Assembly: GCF_040655075.1 (NCBI RefSeq) | Contig: NZ_JBFAJC010000013.1 | Coordinates: forward strand, 124,001 to 188,000 | Direction of reading: 5' to 3' | Source of the DNA: Actinoallomurus sp040655075 | GTDB lineage: Bacteria; Actinomycetota; Actinomycetes; Streptosporangiales; Streptosporangiaceae | DNA: 64,000 nt | In this document: positions 25,630-34,305 of the stretch, one piece after another | Position numbering within the stretch: position 1 is the stretch's first letter | Layout of the letters: the number at the start of each line of letters is the position of its first letter | Translations under genes and position numbers: made by a program | The notes under the pieces: generated by a model | Seen by the model: the letters and a program-made list of their open reading frames with translations, nothing else | Told to the model about the DNA's origin: nothing | Databases searched by the model: none

Positions 25630-25833
25630 CGAGCCGTTGTCGACCGGGCCGGGAGAGTTCAGGCGGCGTGGCATGATGCCCGATTCACCGACGGACATTT
25701 GCCGGCACAGACTCGTCCACTGACCTTCTTGTAACGGCCTCCGAGTCGGTCACTGGTCCTTCGCTTTCGCCGTGAAGTGGCCGTGTTCCGGAAGACCGCT
25801 CGTCTTTACGCTCGGACGCCTGGGCCTGTCCTC

Positions 25834-25867
25834 GTCGCAGGCCGTATGTAGTCGCAGGCCGTATGGA
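25834..25867. repeat. Two tandem copies of a 17-bp unit upstream of the acetyltransferase
   Basis: GTCGCAGGCCGTATGTA and GTCGCAGGCCGTATGGA sit head to tail, differing at one position. They lie 47-80 bp before the GNAT start and may be regulatory or a slip duplication. The remaining 284-bp gap holds nothing else that I recognise. Confidence 0.7.
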
Positions 25868-25913
25868 GGGAGCGTCCGCCGACCCTCGGCCCGCTCGACC
25901 TGACAGGAGACCG

Positions 25914-26360
25914 ATGATCACCATCCGCAAACTCATTCCGTCCGACAGGGCCGCCTGGGAGGGCCTGTTTCGCGGATACATCGACTTCTACGAGCGCGTG
26001 GAACCCGCCGAGATGTACGAGCAGGCGTGGCACGAGTTCCTGGCGGACACGCGCATGCACGCCCTCTGCGCGACGCTGGACGGCCGGCTCGTCGGCATCG
26101 TGCACTTCCTCGCTCACGCCAGCACGTCGTTGCCCGACGCCGACGTCTGCTACCTGCAGGACCTGTTCACCGCGCCGGAAGCCCGCGGCATGGGCGTTGG
26201 ACGTGCCCTGATCGCGGCCGTGACCGACTGGGCCAAGGCCCACGACTGCGCCCGGGTGTACTGGCACACCCACGAGTCGAACGCGACGGCGCGGCGCCTG
26301 TACGACAAGGTGGCGGAGAACCGCGGCTTCATCCAGTACCGGATCGACCTGCCGCGCTAG
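25914..26360 (+). CDS. GNAT-family N-acetyltransferase
   Basis: A 148-aa acetyl-CoA-dependent acyltransferase. Motif A with the acetyl-CoA loop is LQDLFTAPEARGMGVGRALI, and the C-terminal VYWHTHESNATARRLYDKVAE is the usual motif B region. CAGGAGA lies 5 nt before the ATG. Acceptor substrate is unknown. It precedes the thiamin-responsive tenA unit on the same strand, but the riboswitch gap suggests a separate transcript. Confidence 0.88.
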   Translation: MITIRKLIPSDRAAWEGLFRGYIDFYERVEPAEMYEQAWHEFLADTRMHALCATLDGRLVGIVHFLAHASTSLPDADVCYLQDLFTAPEARGMGVGRALIAAVTDWAKAHDCARVYWHTHESNATARRLYDKVAENRGFIQYRIDLPR

Positions 26361-26472
26361 GTTCTGTCCAACGGTCCGGTGGCGACGACTGGTGCAAGAA
26401 GGCCCGGTGACGGCGACCGCTCTCGGGCGTCGCGGCGGGTGGTCATGACCGGCCGGTTGTTGTTACGGTCGG

Positions 26473-26560
26473 CGGTGACGCGGGGTGCCCAGGACGTATC
26501 CGGGCTGAGATCACACCCGTCGAACCTGATCTAGTTCGGACTAGCGAAGGGACGTCACCG
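26473..26560 (+). promoter_or_regulatory. TPP riboswitch (THI element)
   Basis: Contains the conserved aptamer blocks in order: GCGGGGTGCC, CCGGGCTGAGATCACACCCG, GAACCTGATCTAGTTCGG and ACTAGCGAAGGGA. The closing helix P1 is CGGTGACG (26473-26480) with CGTCACCG (26553-26560). Thiamin pyrophosphate binding should lower expression of the downstream tenA. GGTGACCG recurs right after the aptamer and again just before the ribosome-binding site, offering competing partners for the P1 3' strand. Confidence 0.95.
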
Positions 26561-26630
26561 GTGACCGGAGCTCTCCTGGTGTTGCTCGAACGTCCTCGCC
26601 TCGCCGTCCGGTGACCGCTGAGAGGAACCG

Positions 26631-27311
26631 ATGTTCTGCGACGACGTGTGGAAGCGCTCGACCCGCCTGATCCGCGCGATCCACGAGCACCCGTTCAACA
26701 CCACCCTTAGCGCGGGCACGCTGGACCGTGAGCGGTTCGCGTTCTACATCGTGCAGGACGCCCGCTATCTGGAGGCGTTCTCCCGGGCGCTCGCGGTCGC
26801 GTCCGCACGGGCCACCGACACCAACGACGCGGTCTTCTTCGCCGAGAGCGCGCACGCCGCGCTGGCGGCGGAGCGTACGCTGCACGCCGGCTACATCGAG
26901 GAGTTCGGCCTGACCGCCGACGACCTCGCAGGCATCGACACCTCGCCCACCTGCCTCGGCTATTCGTCCTTCCTCCAGGCGACGGCCCTCTCCGACCCGT
27001 ACCCGGTGCTCGCGGCGGCGGTGCTGCCCTGCTTCTGGGTCTACCAGGACGTCGGCACGGCCCTGCTCGAGAACACGGCAGGCGTCGAGGACCACCCCTA
27101 CCGCGCCTGGATCGCGACCTACTCCGACCCGGCCTTCGCCGAAGCCACCGCACGCGCCAAGGACATCACCGACCGGCTGGCGGCGACGACCGACGCGACG
27201 ACACGAGAGGGCATGGCCCGCGCCTTCTTCCGCGCCACCGAATACGAGTGGATGTTCTGGGACAGCGCCTGGCACCGCGAAACCTGGCCCACCGCCGAAT
27301 GGCTGGGGTAG
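26631..27311 (+). CDS. tenA: TenA family thiaminase II / aminopyrimidine aminohydrolase
   Basis: Salvages the pyrimidine part of degraded thiamin by hydrolysing amino- (or formylamino-) pyrimidine to HMP. Length is 226 aa, normal for TenA. The start FCDDVWKRSTRLIRAIHEHPF, the Asp region FYIVQDARYLEAFSRAL, the nucleophilic Cys in AAVLPCFWVYQDVG and the Glu in ATEYEWMFWDSAW are all in place. GAGAGGAA precedes the ATG. It is the only gene behind a TPP riboswitch here, which supports a thiamin role strongly. Confidence 0.93.
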   Translation: MFCDDVWKRSTRLIRAIHEHPFNTTLSAGTLDRERFAFYIVQDARYLEAFSRALAVASARATDTNDAVFFAESAHAALAAERTLHAGYIEEFGLTADDLAGIDTSPTCLGYSSFLQATALSDPYPVLAAAVLPCFWVYQDVGTALLENTAGVEDHPYRAWIATYSDPAFAEATARAKDITDRLAATTDATTREGMARAFFRATEYEWMFWDSAWHRETWPTAEWLG

Positions 27312-27779
27312 CTCACTTCGGTAGGGCTTATCACCCCTATCCGAGGAGCTCCCCCACGTCCGGCGCCACACATCCGCTGTCTGCGCGCCGACGCCCATAC
27401 TGCGAACGTGGTCCAGCTGATCTTCCGGAGGCAAAGCCAGTGCATCCAATACCTGAATTAGCCATGCACGAAGATCCCGGTGCGCATCTTTCACTGAATC
27501 ACACCACCTAGATCAAGGCATCCGATCCGGCCGCCGACACTTCACCTAGGGGCTCACACTTCCCCCGCGTAAATTCGCGATAAAGGTCCGGACGGACCTT
27601 AACATCGACAAGATCGCCAGCAATAGCACCCGCTCTGCAACCCGTCCGGATGCCGACAGAGGAAACCGGCGCCGAGTGCACCCACATGACCGCTTTGTCC
27701 CGATAAGATTCGCGCAACGACGCTCTGCGTGGAGCTCGGGTTGGGGGTCGCCCTCGCGGCGATGGACGGGAAGGTGCAC
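27312..27779 (-). pseudogene. Gap with possible truncated gene fragment on the minus strand (27330-27494)
   Basis: A 468-bp stretch of lower GC than its surroundings. On the minus strand, from GTG 27494, about 55 codons look protein-like (AWLIQVLDALALPPEDQLDHV, then RSMGVGAQTADVWRRTW), after which the frame merely runs into the antisense of tenA. It may be the first part of a small, truncated hypothetical gene. No ribosome-binding site at normal distance. The part from 27500 to 27779 shows no gene. Confidence 0.3.
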
Positions 27780-30731
27780 GTGGCCGGGCAGAAGACGCCG
27801 GACGACGATCCGAACACGGAGCCTCCGGACGACGATCCGAACACGGAGCCTCCGGCCGACGACGAGTGGTCGTCTCCTCCCCCGCCGCCTCCGACCTGGG
27901 GGCCGGATCCGGCTCAGCCGCCGCTGCCGCCCTGGACCATTCCCGTCCCGCCGTCGTACGGCGCCGCGCCGCCGGGCCTGCCCGGTTCGCCGCCGTACGA
28001 GCCTCCGCCGGAGAGCGCTCCGGGGCTACCGCCCTACGGCTCACCGCCGCAGGAGACCGAGGAGCCGGCGCCGCGCGACGCGACGTGGCAGGAGCCGCCG
28101 GAGACCCAGGAATGGGCTCCGCAGCCACAGGCCGACCCGTGGCGGATCCCGCCGCAGCCGGTGTGGGACCCGGCGGCGGAACCCTCCCCTGCCGTGCCTC
28201 CGCCCTCGTACGGACCGGGCGAGCAGGAGCCACCGCGCTTCCCGGCGTACGACGCGGGCGGGGCGGACCAACCGACCGCCCTGGACCTGCCGCCGTCCGC
28301 GATGGTGCCGCGGTCCACCCCACGGCCGCCTGTCCCTCCCGGACGCGACCCACGAACCTCGGGTGAGAACACCACTGTCCGGTTCGACGAACCGTGGCGC
28401 ACGGAGACACCCCGCCGGTCGGGCCGCCGGGTGCGTCTGCGGCCGGTCCTCATCGGCATCGCGGGCGTCGTCGTCGCAGGTCTGGTCGCCGCCGGGGTCT
28501 ACGTTCTCACCGGTGACGAGAAGAGCGCGCCGAAGATGCCGGCCGCCCAGCTGGCTGCTCGGCTGTTCGCCGCCGACCCACAGGCCAGGACCGATGGGCG
28601 GGACCAGGAACTGCTCGGGGTCGCGTCGTCGGGCTCGATCGTGGTCGCCATCGGCGGAGAGGCCGACACGGCGGATTATCGTGCGGAGTTCCTCGTCTCC
28701 ACCGACGGCGGGCGTACCTTCCGGCTCGGCGGTCTGAAGACGGCCGACGGGACGGAGCCCGCGTACGGCGACGTCCCGCGGGTGATCGCCGGTTCGGGTG
28801 GTTCCTGGGTCGCCCTCGGAAGCTCTCACACCGGGACGGCGGTTTGGACCAGTCGTGACGGGAGCGCCTGGATCCGGCAGCCCGACGTGGCGGGTGCGGC
28901 GTTCGGCCGCGATCGGGTCGCGCGGGTCGCGAAGACGGCGAGTGGGTTCGTCGCCATCGGCGACACCTCGCAGAAGGGCGACTACAGCGACGCGGTGCCC
29001 GTCGTCTGGCTGTCGTCGGACGGCCGGAACTGGGAGCGGCTCGGCAACGACCAGCTCAAGATGTCGCTGTCCGGGGGGCCGCTGACCCTGGTCGACGTGG
29101 CGGCGGTGGGCAACACCGCGCTCGTCTACGGCTGGACGACCGACGGCAAGGGCCAGGTCGTCAAGGACGCCGTGTGGCGGTCCGCCGACGGTGGACGGTC
29201 CTGGGAGCCGGTCGACGTGCCGCACCCGAAGGGCACGGCCGGTCCGGGCGTCGCCATCGCGGCCACCCCGTCCGGTTTCGTCGCCGGTCGTAACGCGAGT
29301 GGCAAGTCGGAGCGGTACGGCGTGGTGATGACGTCCGCCGACGGCAGGCAGTGGCAGACCGCCGGAGAGATCCACCTGCCCGGCTTCGGCGGTCTCCAGC
29401 GGCTGGCCGGATCCGACCGTGGCGTGGCCGCCCTCATCGGCGGCGACAAGAAGGTGCTGCTGGCGCGCAGCGCGGACGGACGGTCCTGGCAGAACGCCGG
29501 AGAGGTGCCGGCGCCGCCGAGCGTCGCGATCCAGGGTATGGCCGTGACCGCCGGCGCGACGATCGTCGCCGGCCGCGATAATAACGACGCGCAGGACGCC
29601 AACGCGGTGCTCGCGGTCCGCGATCCCGTGGGGCAGGAGATCGCGGTCGATCCCACCCGGATCGCCGGAGCGGTCCAGAGCGACCAGGCGCTGACGTCGG
29701 TCGCGACGGGGTCGCGGCTCAGCGTCGTCGCGGGCAGCACGAACGGGGACGCCGCGGTCTGGACGTCGGCCGACGGCAGGAGATGGAGCCGTGCCCAGGG
29801 GCAGGTGTTCGCCCGGCCGGGCCCGCAGCGTCTCATCAGCGTCGTCTCCGGGAACGCGGGCTGGCTCGCCGTCGGATTCGACGCGGCCCGTCCTCTCGTC
29901 GTCGCCTCCGACGACGGCACGACCTGGCGGGCCGCCGATGGCGGAGGCGCGTTCGCGGTGAAGGGCGTCGATCATGTGGCCACGTACGCGGCGACGGTCG
30001 GCCCGGCGGGTTACGTGGTCGTCGGCGAATCCGGTCTCTCCGCGGCGACGTGGCATTCGTCGGATCTGAAGGCATGGGATCGCGGCGGCGGCGCGGACCT
30101 TCAAGGCGGTCAGAACGCCAATCGCTGGATGCGCGGTGTGGTCGGCGGTTCGTTCGGATACGTCGCGGTCGGTGGCCTCAGCGACCCGTCGGTCAAGGAC
30201 GCCCCATCGGGCAGGCCGGCCGCTTGGACCTCGCCCGACGGCAAGAAGTGGACGCTCCACCGGATACCGCTTCCCTCCGGTTCGCTCGAGGGGTGGTTCG
30301 ACAAGGTCGCCGCCGTCGGCAACGTGATCATCGCCGCGGGGTCCGCCGCGACGAACTCCGGCCGTGTCGCCTTCGCGTTCGTGTCGGCCGACGGCGGGTC
30401 ATCGTGGCAGGAGGTCCGATTGCCGGCCGCCGGCCCGGCCGGCCCCGACTCGAGCGACCGGAATTCCCTCGTCACCGCCGCGACCGCCACGCCCCGGGGA
30501 TTCGTCGTCACCGGCGCCGTCGGGCGGCTTGGGCGGTCCGACGTCGTCCTGTGGACGTCCCGGGACGGACGCTCCTGGACCGCGGAGACACCCCAGGGAA
30601 CCGGTCTGTCCGGCCGGGGCGACCAGTGGCTCACCGGGATGACCCCGTTGGGCGCCGACCTCCTCGCCGTCGGGGTGAGCGCGGATCACCGCGGTGAGCA
30701 GCCGACGCTGTGGCGGAGGCCGTTGCCATGA
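27780..30731 (+). CDS. Large membrane-anchored Asp-box (BNR) beta-propeller protein
   Basis: About 983 aa. The first 215 residues are acidic and very proline-rich, opening with a DDDPNTEPP tandem repeat. One membrane segment follows at about 222-243 (RPVLIGIAGVVVAGLVAAG). The rest, presumably outside the cell, holds about ten Asp-box turns of the form SxDGxxW (for example SADGGRSW, SADGRQW, SADGRSW, SPDGKKW, SRDGRSW), so one or more beta-propellers. Start GTG 27780 follows GGGAAGG by 5 nt; GTG 27729 is an earlier option. No sialidase active site is recognisable. Co-transcribed with the SGNH esterase 25 nt downstream. Ligand or enzyme role unknown. Confidence 0.75.
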   Translation: MAGQKTPDDDPNTEPPDDDPNTEPPADDEWSSPPPPPPTWGPDPAQPPLPPWTIPVPPSYGAAPPGLPGSPPYEPPPESAPGLPPYGSPPQETEEPAPRDATWQEPPETQEWAPQPQADPWRIPPQPVWDPAAEPSPAVPPPSYGPGEQEPPRFPAYDAGGADQPTALDLPPSAMVPRSTPRPPVPPGRDPRTSGENTTVRFDEPWRTETPRRSGRRVRLRPVLIGIAGVVVAGLVAAGVYVLTGDEKSAPKMPAAQLAARLFAADPQARTDGRDQELLGVASSGSIVVAIGGEADTADYRAEFLVSTDGGRTFRLGGLKTADGTEPAYGDVPRVIAGSGGSWVALGSSHTGTAVWTSRDGSAWIRQPDVAGAAFGRDRVARVAKTASGFVAIGDTSQKGDYSDAVPVVWLSSDGRNWERLGNDQLKMSLSGGPLTLVDVAAVGNTALVYGWTTDGKGQVVKDAVWRSADGGRSWEPVDVPHPKGTAGPGVAIAATPSGFVAGRNASGKSERYGVVMTSADGRQWQTAGEIHLPGFGGLQRLAGSDRGVAALIGGDKKVLLARSADGRSWQNAGEVPAPPSVAIQGMAVTAGATIVAGRDNNDAQDANAVLAVRDPVGQEIAVDPTRIAGAVQSDQALTSVATGSRLSVVAGSTNGDAAVWTSADGRRWSRAQGQVFARPGPQRLISVVSGNAGWLAVGFDAARPLVVASDDGTTWRAADGGGAFAVKGVDHVATYAATVGPAGYVVVGESGLSAATWHSSDLKAWDRGGGADLQGGQNANRWMRGVVGGSFGYVAVGGLSDPSVKDAPSGRPAAWTSPDGKKWTLHRIPLPSGSLEGWFDKVAAVGNVIIAAGSAATNSGRVAFAFVSADGGSSWQEVRLPAAGPAGPDSSDRNSLVTAATATPRGFVVTGAVGRLGRSDVVLWTSRDGRSWTAETPQGTGLSGRGDQWLTGMTPLGADLLAVGVSADHRGEQPTLWRRPLP
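27798..27851 (+). repeat. Two tandem copies of a 27-bp in-frame repeat
   Basis: The units 27798-27824 and 27825-27851 are identical and encode PDDDPNTEP-type acidic/proline motifs at the N-terminus of the propeller protein. Identity at DNA level suggests recent duplication and possible length variation between strains. Confidence 0.85.
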
Positions 30732-30756
30732 GGGTTCCGCACGAGGTCGCACGGTC

Positions 30757-31872
30757 GTGAGCGGCCGGCTCCAGGCCGCCCTGGCGGCCGTGACGAGCGC
30801 ATGCCTGCTCGTCACGGCCACGGCGTGCGTGGAGGCGAGGTCGCGGGCCACGACGGATCCCCGGCGTGCCGTCACGATCGCGCCGTCCAGACCGCCGCTC
30901 CGGGTGATGCCGCTCGGGGACTCCATCACCGATGGCCTGCTGACGCTCGGCGGTTACCGCAGCGACCTGTGGCAGTACATGACGGCCGACGGGATGTCGG
31001 TCGACTTCGTCGGATCGCGCTCGAACGGGCCCGCGCAGCTGGGCGACCGCGCCGAGGAAGGCCACCCGGGGTGGCGGATCCACCAGCTCGCCGTGCACGT
31101 ACGAGCGTGGCTGCGGACCTACCGCCCCGACGTCGTGCTGCTGCACATCGGCACGAACGACGTGATCCAGCGCAGTGCGCTGCCGCAGGCTCCGGCCCGG
31201 CTCGCCGCGCTGGTGGACCTCATCACCGGGACACTGCCGAACGCGCAGGTGTACGTGGCGACGATCGTCCCGCTGGCCGATCCGGTGGGTGATGGCCTGG
31301 CCCGGCGGTACAACGCGGCGATCCCGGGGATCGTCGCGGCGCGGGTCGCGCACGGCCGGCATGTCCATCTCGTCGACATGCACGCGGCGCTCACGAAGAC
31401 CGACCTGTCCGCCGATGGTGTTCATCCGAGCGACGGCGGCTACTCGAAGATGGCGGCGCGCTGGTACACGGCGTTGACGGGCACTCCGATGACACGGTGG
31501 GAGGCGGAGACGCCGGCGTACGCGACGATCGGCAATGGGGAACGGCTGACGACGCCGCGGGCGTCGGGCAACGGCAAGGCCGGCTATCTCGCCGCGCCGG
31601 GAAGCTATCTGGAGTTCGCGCTTCCGCTGCCGAGCGGCGGCCGGTACCGGATCTACGTACGCGCCGCCGACGGCATGAGCACGCCGTGCGACCAGTCGCT
31701 CTCGGTCAACGGCCGGCCGCAGGGGCGGTTGGTCTACCTCCCGTACGGCTGGGACCAGTGGACGATCACCGCCGTCGACGTGTCACTGAACGCGGGCCGG
31801 AACACCGTGCGGTTCAGCCGGGACACCTGCAGCGCGGAGATCGACGCGATCGATCTGGCGCCCGTCCGATGA
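30757..31872 (+). CDS. Exported SGNH/GDSL esterase with C-terminal carbohydrate-binding-like domain
   Basis: About 371 aa. The signal sequence (AALAAVTSACLLVTATAC) could be cleaved at the Cys as a lipoprotein, though the lipobox is weak. The SGNH core has block I VMPLGDSITDG, the Asn block LLHIGTNDVI and the catalytic Asp/His in LSADGVHPSDGGYSKMA. A jelly-roll-like module follows from about residue 245 (RWEAETPAYAT to SAEIDAIDLA), of CBM35 type. Likely a carbohydrate de-acetylase or lipase at the cell surface. GTG 30757 is the in-frame start; it follows the propeller gene by 25 nt. Confidence 0.85.
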   Translation: MSGRLQAALAAVTSACLLVTATACVEARSRATTDPRRAVTIAPSRPPLRVMPLGDSITDGLLTLGGYRSDLWQYMTADGMSVDFVGSRSNGPAQLGDRAEEGHPGWRIHQLAVHVRAWLRTYRPDVVLLHIGTNDVIQRSALPQAPARLAALVDLITGTLPNAQVYVATIVPLADPVGDGLARRYNAAIPGIVAARVAHGRHVHLVDMHAALTKTDLSADGVHPSDGGYSKMAARWYTALTGTPMTRWEAETPAYATIGNGERLTTPRASGNGKAGYLAAPGSYLEFALPLPSGGRYRIYVRAADGMSTPCDQSLSVNGRPQGRLVYLPYGWDQWTITAVDVSLNAGRNTVRFSRDTCSAEIDAIDLAPVR

Positions 31873-31878
31873 CGCCGC

Positions 31879-33117
31879 TCAGGAGGACGGGAGCTCGGCG
31901 CCGTCCGCCGGAGGTCGCTCCGTCGGCGCCGGCTCTTCGCGGCGCGTGCCGTCCGTTTCGGGAAGGCCGCCCCGCCGGATCTGCGCAAGCGCCGCCTTCA
32001 GGCGACCACGTAGGACGCGCTGCGCGGGCACTTCGACGAGCCGGTGGATCAGGTACGCCGACACGAGCGCGACGGCGATCAGCACGCCGAGCACGGCCCA
32101 GCGGCCCATGTGCGGGTAGAGCCGCGGGACGAGCGTCCGTGAGACCGTCTGGTGGACCAGGTACAGCGGGTAGGTCAGCATCCCTAGGAGCGTGAGACCG
32201 CGCCAGCGCAGCCACGCCAGCCGATGCGTGGCGACGAGCGCCATGATCACGAAGACCAGGGTGACGCCGGCCGGAATGACGTACTCCGAGACCCCGGGGA
32301 CGATGAAGTCGGGGAAGTTGTACTTGACGTCGTAGTAGCAGCCGAGTGCCCAGCTCGCCGCGATGAGCAGCCAGACGATGAGGTTGCCGCCGAACCGGTA
32401 GATGAGGAAGAACCCCATTCCGGCGACGAAGAACGGCGCGTACCGCCAGAGGAGCACGACCTTGAGGAAACCGAAGTCGGCCTCCATGGCGAACACGCTG
32501 AGCAGGAGCCAGCCGGTCATGAACGCGACGCACCGGCTGTAGGTGATACCGCGCCAGACGAAGAGCGCGATGAGCGCGTAGAAGTGCAGTTCGACATAGA
32601 GGGTCCAGTAGACGACCTCCATGCGCTGTGACCCGACGCCTTCCTGCAGCATCGTCAGGTTGGGCAGGAACCGCCTGATCGGCCCGTCGGTACCCGGGCC
32701 GAAGGGAACGTAGGAGTGGAACGCGAGGTATGCGGCGAGCGAGAGCACGACGCTCACCCAGTAGGCCGGGAACAACCGCACGACGCGGGACACGGCGAAG
32801 TCGCCCACACGGCGGTCCCAGGCGCTCATCAGGATGACGAACCCGCTGATCAGGAAGAACAGCTCGACCCCGAGGAAGCCGAACCGCGTCACCTGGCCGA
32901 GACCGGGGAAGATCGTGCGGGCGTTCCCGCCGGGCCACTCCGGCGCGGGCACGCCCGTGAAGTGGTGCAGCATCACGGCGGCCGCGGCCACGAAACGCAG
33001 CAGGTCGAGTTCGCGGAGCCGCCCTGCCGGCCGTTTCCGCTCAAGGCTCGCCGGGACCTCGGCGCCGTTCGCGGAGCCGACCGTGTCGTCCTTCGAGGAG
33101 CCGTTCGTCGATGGCAT
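31879..33117 (-). CDS. OafA/YrhL-type acyltransferase-3 membrane protein
   Basis: Integral membrane O-acyltransferase of 412 aa with about ten hydrophobic segments. RELDLLRFVAAAAVMLHHFTG contains the conserved Arg and His of the family, and VELFFLISGFVILMSAWDRR the second signature. It transfers an acetyl or other acyl group to a sugar of a surface polymer. It begins 6 nt after the Asp-box gene and is the last gene of the galactan operon, so the galactan or its carrier-linked intermediate is a reasonable acceptor. Polar Ser/Pro-rich tails at both ends. Confidence 0.9.
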   Translation of the reverse strand: MPSTNGSSKDDTVGSANGAEVPASLERKRPAGRLRELDLLRFVAAAAVMLHHFTGVPAPEWPGGNARTIFPGLGQVTRFGFLGVELFFLISGFVILMSAWDRRVGDFAVSRVVRLFPAYWVSVVLSLAAYLAFHSYVPFGPGTDGPIRRFLPNLTMLQEGVGSQRMEVVYWTLYVELHFYALIALFVWRGITYSRCVAFMTGWLLLSVFAMEADFGFLKVVLLWRYAPFFVAGMGFFLIYRFGGNLIVWLLIAASWALGCYYDVKYNFPDFIVPGVSEYVIPAGVTLVFVIMALVATHRLAWLRWRGLTLLGMLTYPLYLVHQTVSRTLVPRLYPHMGRWAVLGVLIAVALVSAYLIHRLVEVPAQRVLRGRLKAALAQIRRGGLPETDGTRREEPAPTERPPADGAELPSS

Positions 33118-33123
33118 GGCGAC

Positions 33124-34305
33124 TCACCTGGTGGCGAAGTAAGGGATGCAGAGCGTCCCGGCCTTGTCCGTAGCGATCTCCAGCACCGAGGTGCCCGTGG
33201 CCGCCGGGAGCAGCGCGGAGCTGTAGTTGGGGCAGTACTCGTTCTTCGCGTCGGGTACGGCGACCGGCGCCCTCACCGCACGCCACGTGCCGGTGCCGCC
33301 CTTCGTGCCGACGAACAGCGTGCGGCCGTTGCCGGGTGCGGCCCTTCCGTTCGCGTCGACCAGCATCTGCCCGACAAGGAGCAGCGATCCGTCCGGGCGA
33401 GGGGCGATCGTCGGGGCGTGCGCGAAGTGCCGGCCGCCGACCGCCGGGCGGGTGCCGAGGGCGGTCTCCGTGCCCCAGCTCCAGCCGTTCGCCGACGTGC
33501 GGAGCCGTACCTCGCATTTGTGGGAGCCGCAGAACTCGTAGCTCATCGCGTAGTGGCCGTTCGGCAGGCGGCGTACGACGGGCATGCCGGGACGCTCGGC
33601 CTTGGCGGCGAGGGTGACGGTGTTCGCCGGGGCGCTCCACTTCCGGCCGTCGGTGGAGCGGACGCGGACGATCTTCTGGCTGTGCCGGGAGTCGGTCTCG
33701 TCGGAGTAGAACGCGACGAGCCTGCCGTCCGAGGAGACGGTGAGCTCTGGCTCCCAGAGGCCGCCCGTGTTCTTGGCCTTGGCGATGGTGGACAGGTAGG
33801 TCCAGGTACGGCCGTGGTCGAGGCTGCGCCACAGCCCGATGGTCATGCGACGGTTCGGCTTGACGCTCCTGCCGAAGGAGGCGGCCCACAGGAGGGTGCC
33901 GGCCGGGTTGGCGCCGACCTTCTTCGGCAGCTCGTACAGCGTGCCGCAACACGTGCCCTTGCCGCCGGAGCCGGAAGCGTCGGCGATGGAGCCGATCGGG
34001 CGGAATGTCCTCCCGGCGTCGTCGCTCTCGTACACCGACCCGATCCCGGCGTTGCCGGAGAACGTGACGACGCTCGCGATGACACGGCCGTTGGCGGATC
34101 CGCTGTGCGCGAGGCGGACCACGCGCGGGTACAGGCCGGTGCCGGTGCGCAGGGGCGTGGCGGCGGCCGGGGCGGCGTTGCCCGCTCCGACGGCCCGCTG
34201 CTCGCCCGAGCCGGTGGCGGCCACCGCCGCGCCCGCGCCGCCGAGGAGCAGCGCGCCGGCCGCCGCGTACACCGTGATCCGTCGCCTCTTGTCCATGGGG
34301 GTCAT
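33124..34305 (-). CDS. Exported Asp-box (sialidase-like) beta-propeller protein
   Basis: About 393 aa with an N-terminal signal or anchor (RRRITVYAAAGALLLGGAG). The mature part has Asp-box turns SDDAGRTF, SLDHGRTW, STDGRKW and SANGWSW spaced as in a six-bladed sialidase-like propeller. ELTVSSDGRLVAFYSDE and RPGMPVVRRLPNGHYAMSYE resemble exo-sialidase/BNR family repeats. ATG 34305 overlaps the upstream stop as ATGA, so it is co-translated with the ABC-ATPase fusion. It could trim, bind or check the exported glycan; its catalytic residues are not certain. Confidence 0.82.
   Translation of the reverse strand: MTPMDKRRRITVYAAAGALLLGGAGAAVAATGSGEQRAVGAGNAAPAAATPLRTGTGLYPRVVRLAHSGSANGRVIASVVTFSGNAGIGSVYESDDAGRTFRPIGSIADASGSGGKGTCCGTLYELPKKVGANPAGTLLWAASFGRSVKPNRRMTIGLWRSLDHGRTWTYLSTIAKAKNTGGLWEPELTVSSDGRLVAFYSDETDSRHSQKIVRVRSTDGRKWSAPANTVTLAAKAERPGMPVVRRLPNGHYAMSYEFCGSHKCEVRLRTSANGWSWGTETALGTRPAVGGRHFAHAPTIAPRPDGSLLLVGQMLVDANGRAAPGNGRTLFVGTKGGTGTWRAVRAPVAVPDAKNEYCPNYSSALLPAATGTSVLEIATDKAGTLCIPYFATR

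Noticed and set aside
28041..30260. Minus-strand open frame of 739 codons opposite the propeller gene
   Set aside because: No domains, Arg/Asp-rich shadow; the plus strand shows regularly spaced Asp boxes.
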